A DNA stretch of 64,000 bases from Nyssa sinensis (lineage: Eukaryota > Streptophyta > Magnoliopsida > Cornales > Nyssaceae): positions 2,795,001 through 2,859,000 of the forward strand of contig CM018032.1 of NCBI GenBank assembly GCA_008638375.1, written 5' to 3'. Within the stretch, counting starts at the first letter, position 1; each line of letters starts with the position of its first letter. Below the pieces are notes generated by a model. That model saw only the letters and a program-made list of their open reading frames with translations. It did no database searches and was not told the DNA's origin. The translations under genes were made by a program, and so were the position numbers. Shown piece by piece: positions 61,661 to 64,000 of this stretch.

Positions 61661-63158
61661 TAGTAGTGGGCCAGGTCTTGGGCGAATTTTCAGCCAAAGA
61701 TGAACGAATGATCAGATATGCAGAAGTAGTGTGCTCCCTTAAAAAATCATTTGCCAATTTCAGTATCCACAAAATTGAACGAAGCCAGAATACCCAAGCC
61801 GATGCCCTTGCAAACATGGCCTCTCACTTAGAGCCTAATGAAGATTCAAAAATCAGCATTTCTTGCCAAATTGAACCAAGCATCCAGGAGGTCCAATCCA
61901 TTTACTCTACAGAACAGCCTCAGGATTGGAGGACTCCTATCCTTCGATACTTGGAAGAAGGAGAATTGTTCGAGGAAAAGAATCAAGCTCGGAGTATACA
62001 GATCAGAGCAGCACGGTACCTCATTATAAACAAAAAACTCTACCGTAGATCCTATACCCAACCACTTTTGAGATGTTTATCCCTGACAGAGTCTGAATAT
62101 GTATTAGCCGAAATCTATGAAGGGATATGTGGGAATCACAACGGTGGTAGGAGCATCTCCCACCGAGCTCTAAATCAGGGATATTATTGGCCCGGTATGC
62201 TCAGAGATGCTAAAGAATACGTGAGAAAATGTGATAAGTGTCAGCACTTCGCCTGGTACCAACATCAGCCGCATCAAGAGCTCACTCCCATCGCAAGTCC
62301 ATGGCCTTTTGTCCAATGGGGGATGGACATTGTGGGTCCATTACCAAAAGCCCCCAGAATAGAAAATATCTGCTAGTCGTTATCGATTACTTCTCCAAAT
62401 GGGCATAAGCAGAACCATTAACTCACATTATCGAGGTAGAGGTAAAAAATTTTACATGGAAAAATATTATTTGCAAGTTCGGTATACCTCGCATCCTCAT
62501 CTTGGACAACGGTACCCAATTTGCTGGAAAAATATTCAAAAATTCTGTACCGATCTACATATTAGCCATTATTTCTCCTCACCAGGACACCCCCAAGCAA
62601 ATGGCCAAGCCGAGGTCACCAATCGAACAATCCTCGATGCCATCAAAAAAAGATTGGAGCAAGCTAAAGGAAGGTGGGTCGAAGAGCTCCCTGGTGTGCT
62701 TTGGGCATATCGAACCACAAGAAGAACGTCAACATTCGAAAACACCATTTTCACTCGCTTATAGTACTGAGGTGGTAATTCCCGTGGAGATCAATGTGCC
62801 AACACTAAGGACGGAAGCCTTCGACCAAGGGGCCAATGATCTCCAATTGGTAGAGAATCTCGACCTACTAGAAGGAAAAAGAGAACGAGCTTCGATTACG
62901 GCTGAGGAATATCGATGAAGGGTGGCCAAAAACTTCAATCAGAGGATAAAGTCCGTAACCCTACAACTCGGCGACTTTGTTCTTAGAAGGATATTTCCTA
63001 ATACCAACGATCCCACCATGGAACTTTCCCCAAACTAGAAGGGGCCCTATAAAATCATTAAGATTATCAGGCCTATGACTTACTGGTTGGAGGATATGTC
63101 AGGAAAACCATTTTTTAGACCATGGAATATCGAGCACCTGAGGAAGTATTATCAATAA
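61661..63158 (+). pseudogene. Integrase region of the Tat element, frameshifted
   Basis: 61666-62376 holds the end of the second RNase H, a linker, the zinc-finger region (GNHNGGRSISH, then CDKCQHF) and the first core motif (WGMDIVGPLP). The frame is lost near 62357, and the rest of the core is readable in other frames: a D-N-G-T-Q-F motif near 62502 and a GQAEVTNRTI motif near 62608. The C-terminal GPY-type module (KGPYKI, near 63042) precedes a final TAA at 63156-63158. Further stops lie at about 62916 and 63036. No chromodomain follows. It would join element DNA to the target if intact. Confidence 0.87.
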
Positions 63159-64000
63159 AGCTTTTCTTCATTGTGGAAACCTCTCTTCAATATATATTGG
63201 TCTTCAGACCTGGTCTATCTAAACAAGGCCCCTACGAGCAAAAGTGTTGTAGGCATGGTCCCAAACTCGATAGACAGGTCTTCAGACCTAGTCTATCTAA
63301 AACAAGGCCCTTAAGAGCAAGAGTGCTATAGGCATGGTCCCAAATTCGATACACAGGTCTTCAGACCTGGTCTATCTAAACAAGGCCCCTATGAGCAAGA
63401 GTGTTTTAGGCATGGTCCCAAATTCGATACACAGGTCTTCAGACCTGGTCTATCTAAACAAGGCCCCTACGACCAAGAGTGTTGTAGGCATGGTCCTAAA
63501 TTCGATACTCAGGTCATTAGACCTGCTCTATCTAAAAAGGCCCCTACGAACAAGAGTGCTGTAGGTATGATCTTAATTAGTCGTCCAGACCTCAAAGATC
63601 TGATCCACTATCAATCGGAAGTTTTAGTATACCCGTCACTATGGGATCCCAAGTTCCTTTAAAGATTTGAAGCCATACCAGTTATCAGATGAGTTACTAA
63701 AACCACCAATTCAGATGATCAGTTATCAGTTCAGAAGATCAGTTGAATTATCTTGTCTTATTACATGATTGGTCACCTCGGGATTCAGTTATCAAGTTAG
63801 AAGATCTATTTAATCATCTTCTTTTACTAAAAGATGGTCACCTCGGTACCCAGGTTAGTCCAGTATTTTTATTTCGTAAACTTATTCTTATCACAAGTAT
63901 TTCACCTCTGATTCTATTTCTTCCTTGATGAGGAGCAATGGTTTCAGATCTGATATGTCATTGATTATTAAGGCTGAAGTCTTGGCAAAATTATTGATCT
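63159..64000 (+). other. 3' non-coding region of the Tat element
   Basis: No coding sequence is seen after the pol stop. The region holds a 78-bp tandem array, then unique DNA with repeated gatcagttatcag phrases near 63680-63790. Neither the polypurine tract nor the 3' LTR is reached. Confidence 0.7.
63202..63580 (+). repeat. Tandem repeat, 78-bp period, about 4.8 units
   Basis: cttcagacctggtctatcta starts at 63202, 63280, 63359, 63437 and (variant) 63515. Units contain aacaaggcccctacgagcaa, tgttgtaggcatggtccc and aattcgatacacagg. It sits between integrase and the 3' LTR, where Tat elements commonly carry tandem arrays. Confidence 0.93.

Larger units (their letters stand above)
56779..64000 (+). 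mobile_element. Ty3-gypsy retrotransposon, Tat clade, truncated by the window edge
   Basis: Order: 5' LTR, primer site, gag, protease, reverse transcriptase, RNase H, a second RNase H, integrase, then a tandem-repeat-bearing 3' non-coding region. Two RNase H domains and no chromodomain are typical of the plant Tat lineage. gag and protease share one frame; the frame changes between 59780 and 59932, again near 62357 and again near 62500. Many stop codons interrupt every part, so the copy is inactive. The 3' LTR must lie beyond 64000. It inserted into copy 2 of the duplicated intron. Confidence 0.93.

Overview
The window is nuclear DNA of a flowering plant, most likely a eudicot. It has intron-rich genes with plant-specific architecture, plant Ty3-gypsy (Tat and Tekay-like) retrotransposons, a CACTA DNA transposon and many (AT)n and (CT)n microsatellites. 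The species cannot be named from the sequence. Only two host genes are well supported, and both lie in the first 13.4 kb.

Layout: 1-5261 is non-coding, probably a long intron. 5262/5292-7973 is a large terminal exon of a TFIIS-N/SUO-like nuclear protein with four DLN motifs. 11434-13381 is a complete five-exon secreted GDSL lipase of the GLIP1 type (364 residues after splicing). 13.4-16.3 kb is degenerate intergenic DNA.

16313-41605 is one CACTA transposon of 25,293 bp. It has 13-bp inverted ends, a 3-bp AAT target duplication, CpG-rich subterminal repeats at both ends and a broken transposase 5' fragment. From about 19.6 to 40.77 kb its interior is a head-to-tail satellite of about 131 monomers of 161 bp. 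The satellite carries two levels of higher-order repeat, 5,149-5,151 bp (about 32 monomers) and about 2,092 bp (13 monomers). A satellite with centromere-like organisation inside a clearly bounded, mobilised DNA transposon is the most striking object in the window.

41.6-48.8 kb holds pieces of old LTR retrotransposons. 48801-56778 is a second, direct copy of the first gene's intron DNA (329-3750). It has been split by datable insertions with clean target duplications: a 3.8-kb solo-LTR-like element with a 1.45-kb solo LTR inside it, a 495-bp MITE, a 135-bp filler, a 419-bp LTR, and finally a Tat-clade gypsy retrotransposon. That last element starts at 56779 and runs off the right edge. Its gag-pol (57471-63158) is recognisable in full but is inactivated by stops and frameshifts. 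The paralogous intron copy serves as the empty-site reference that makes every boundary in this nest exact.

The two host genes do not obviously work together: one is a putative nuclear transcription or chromatin factor, the other a secreted lipase. Everything else is mobile or repetitive DNA.
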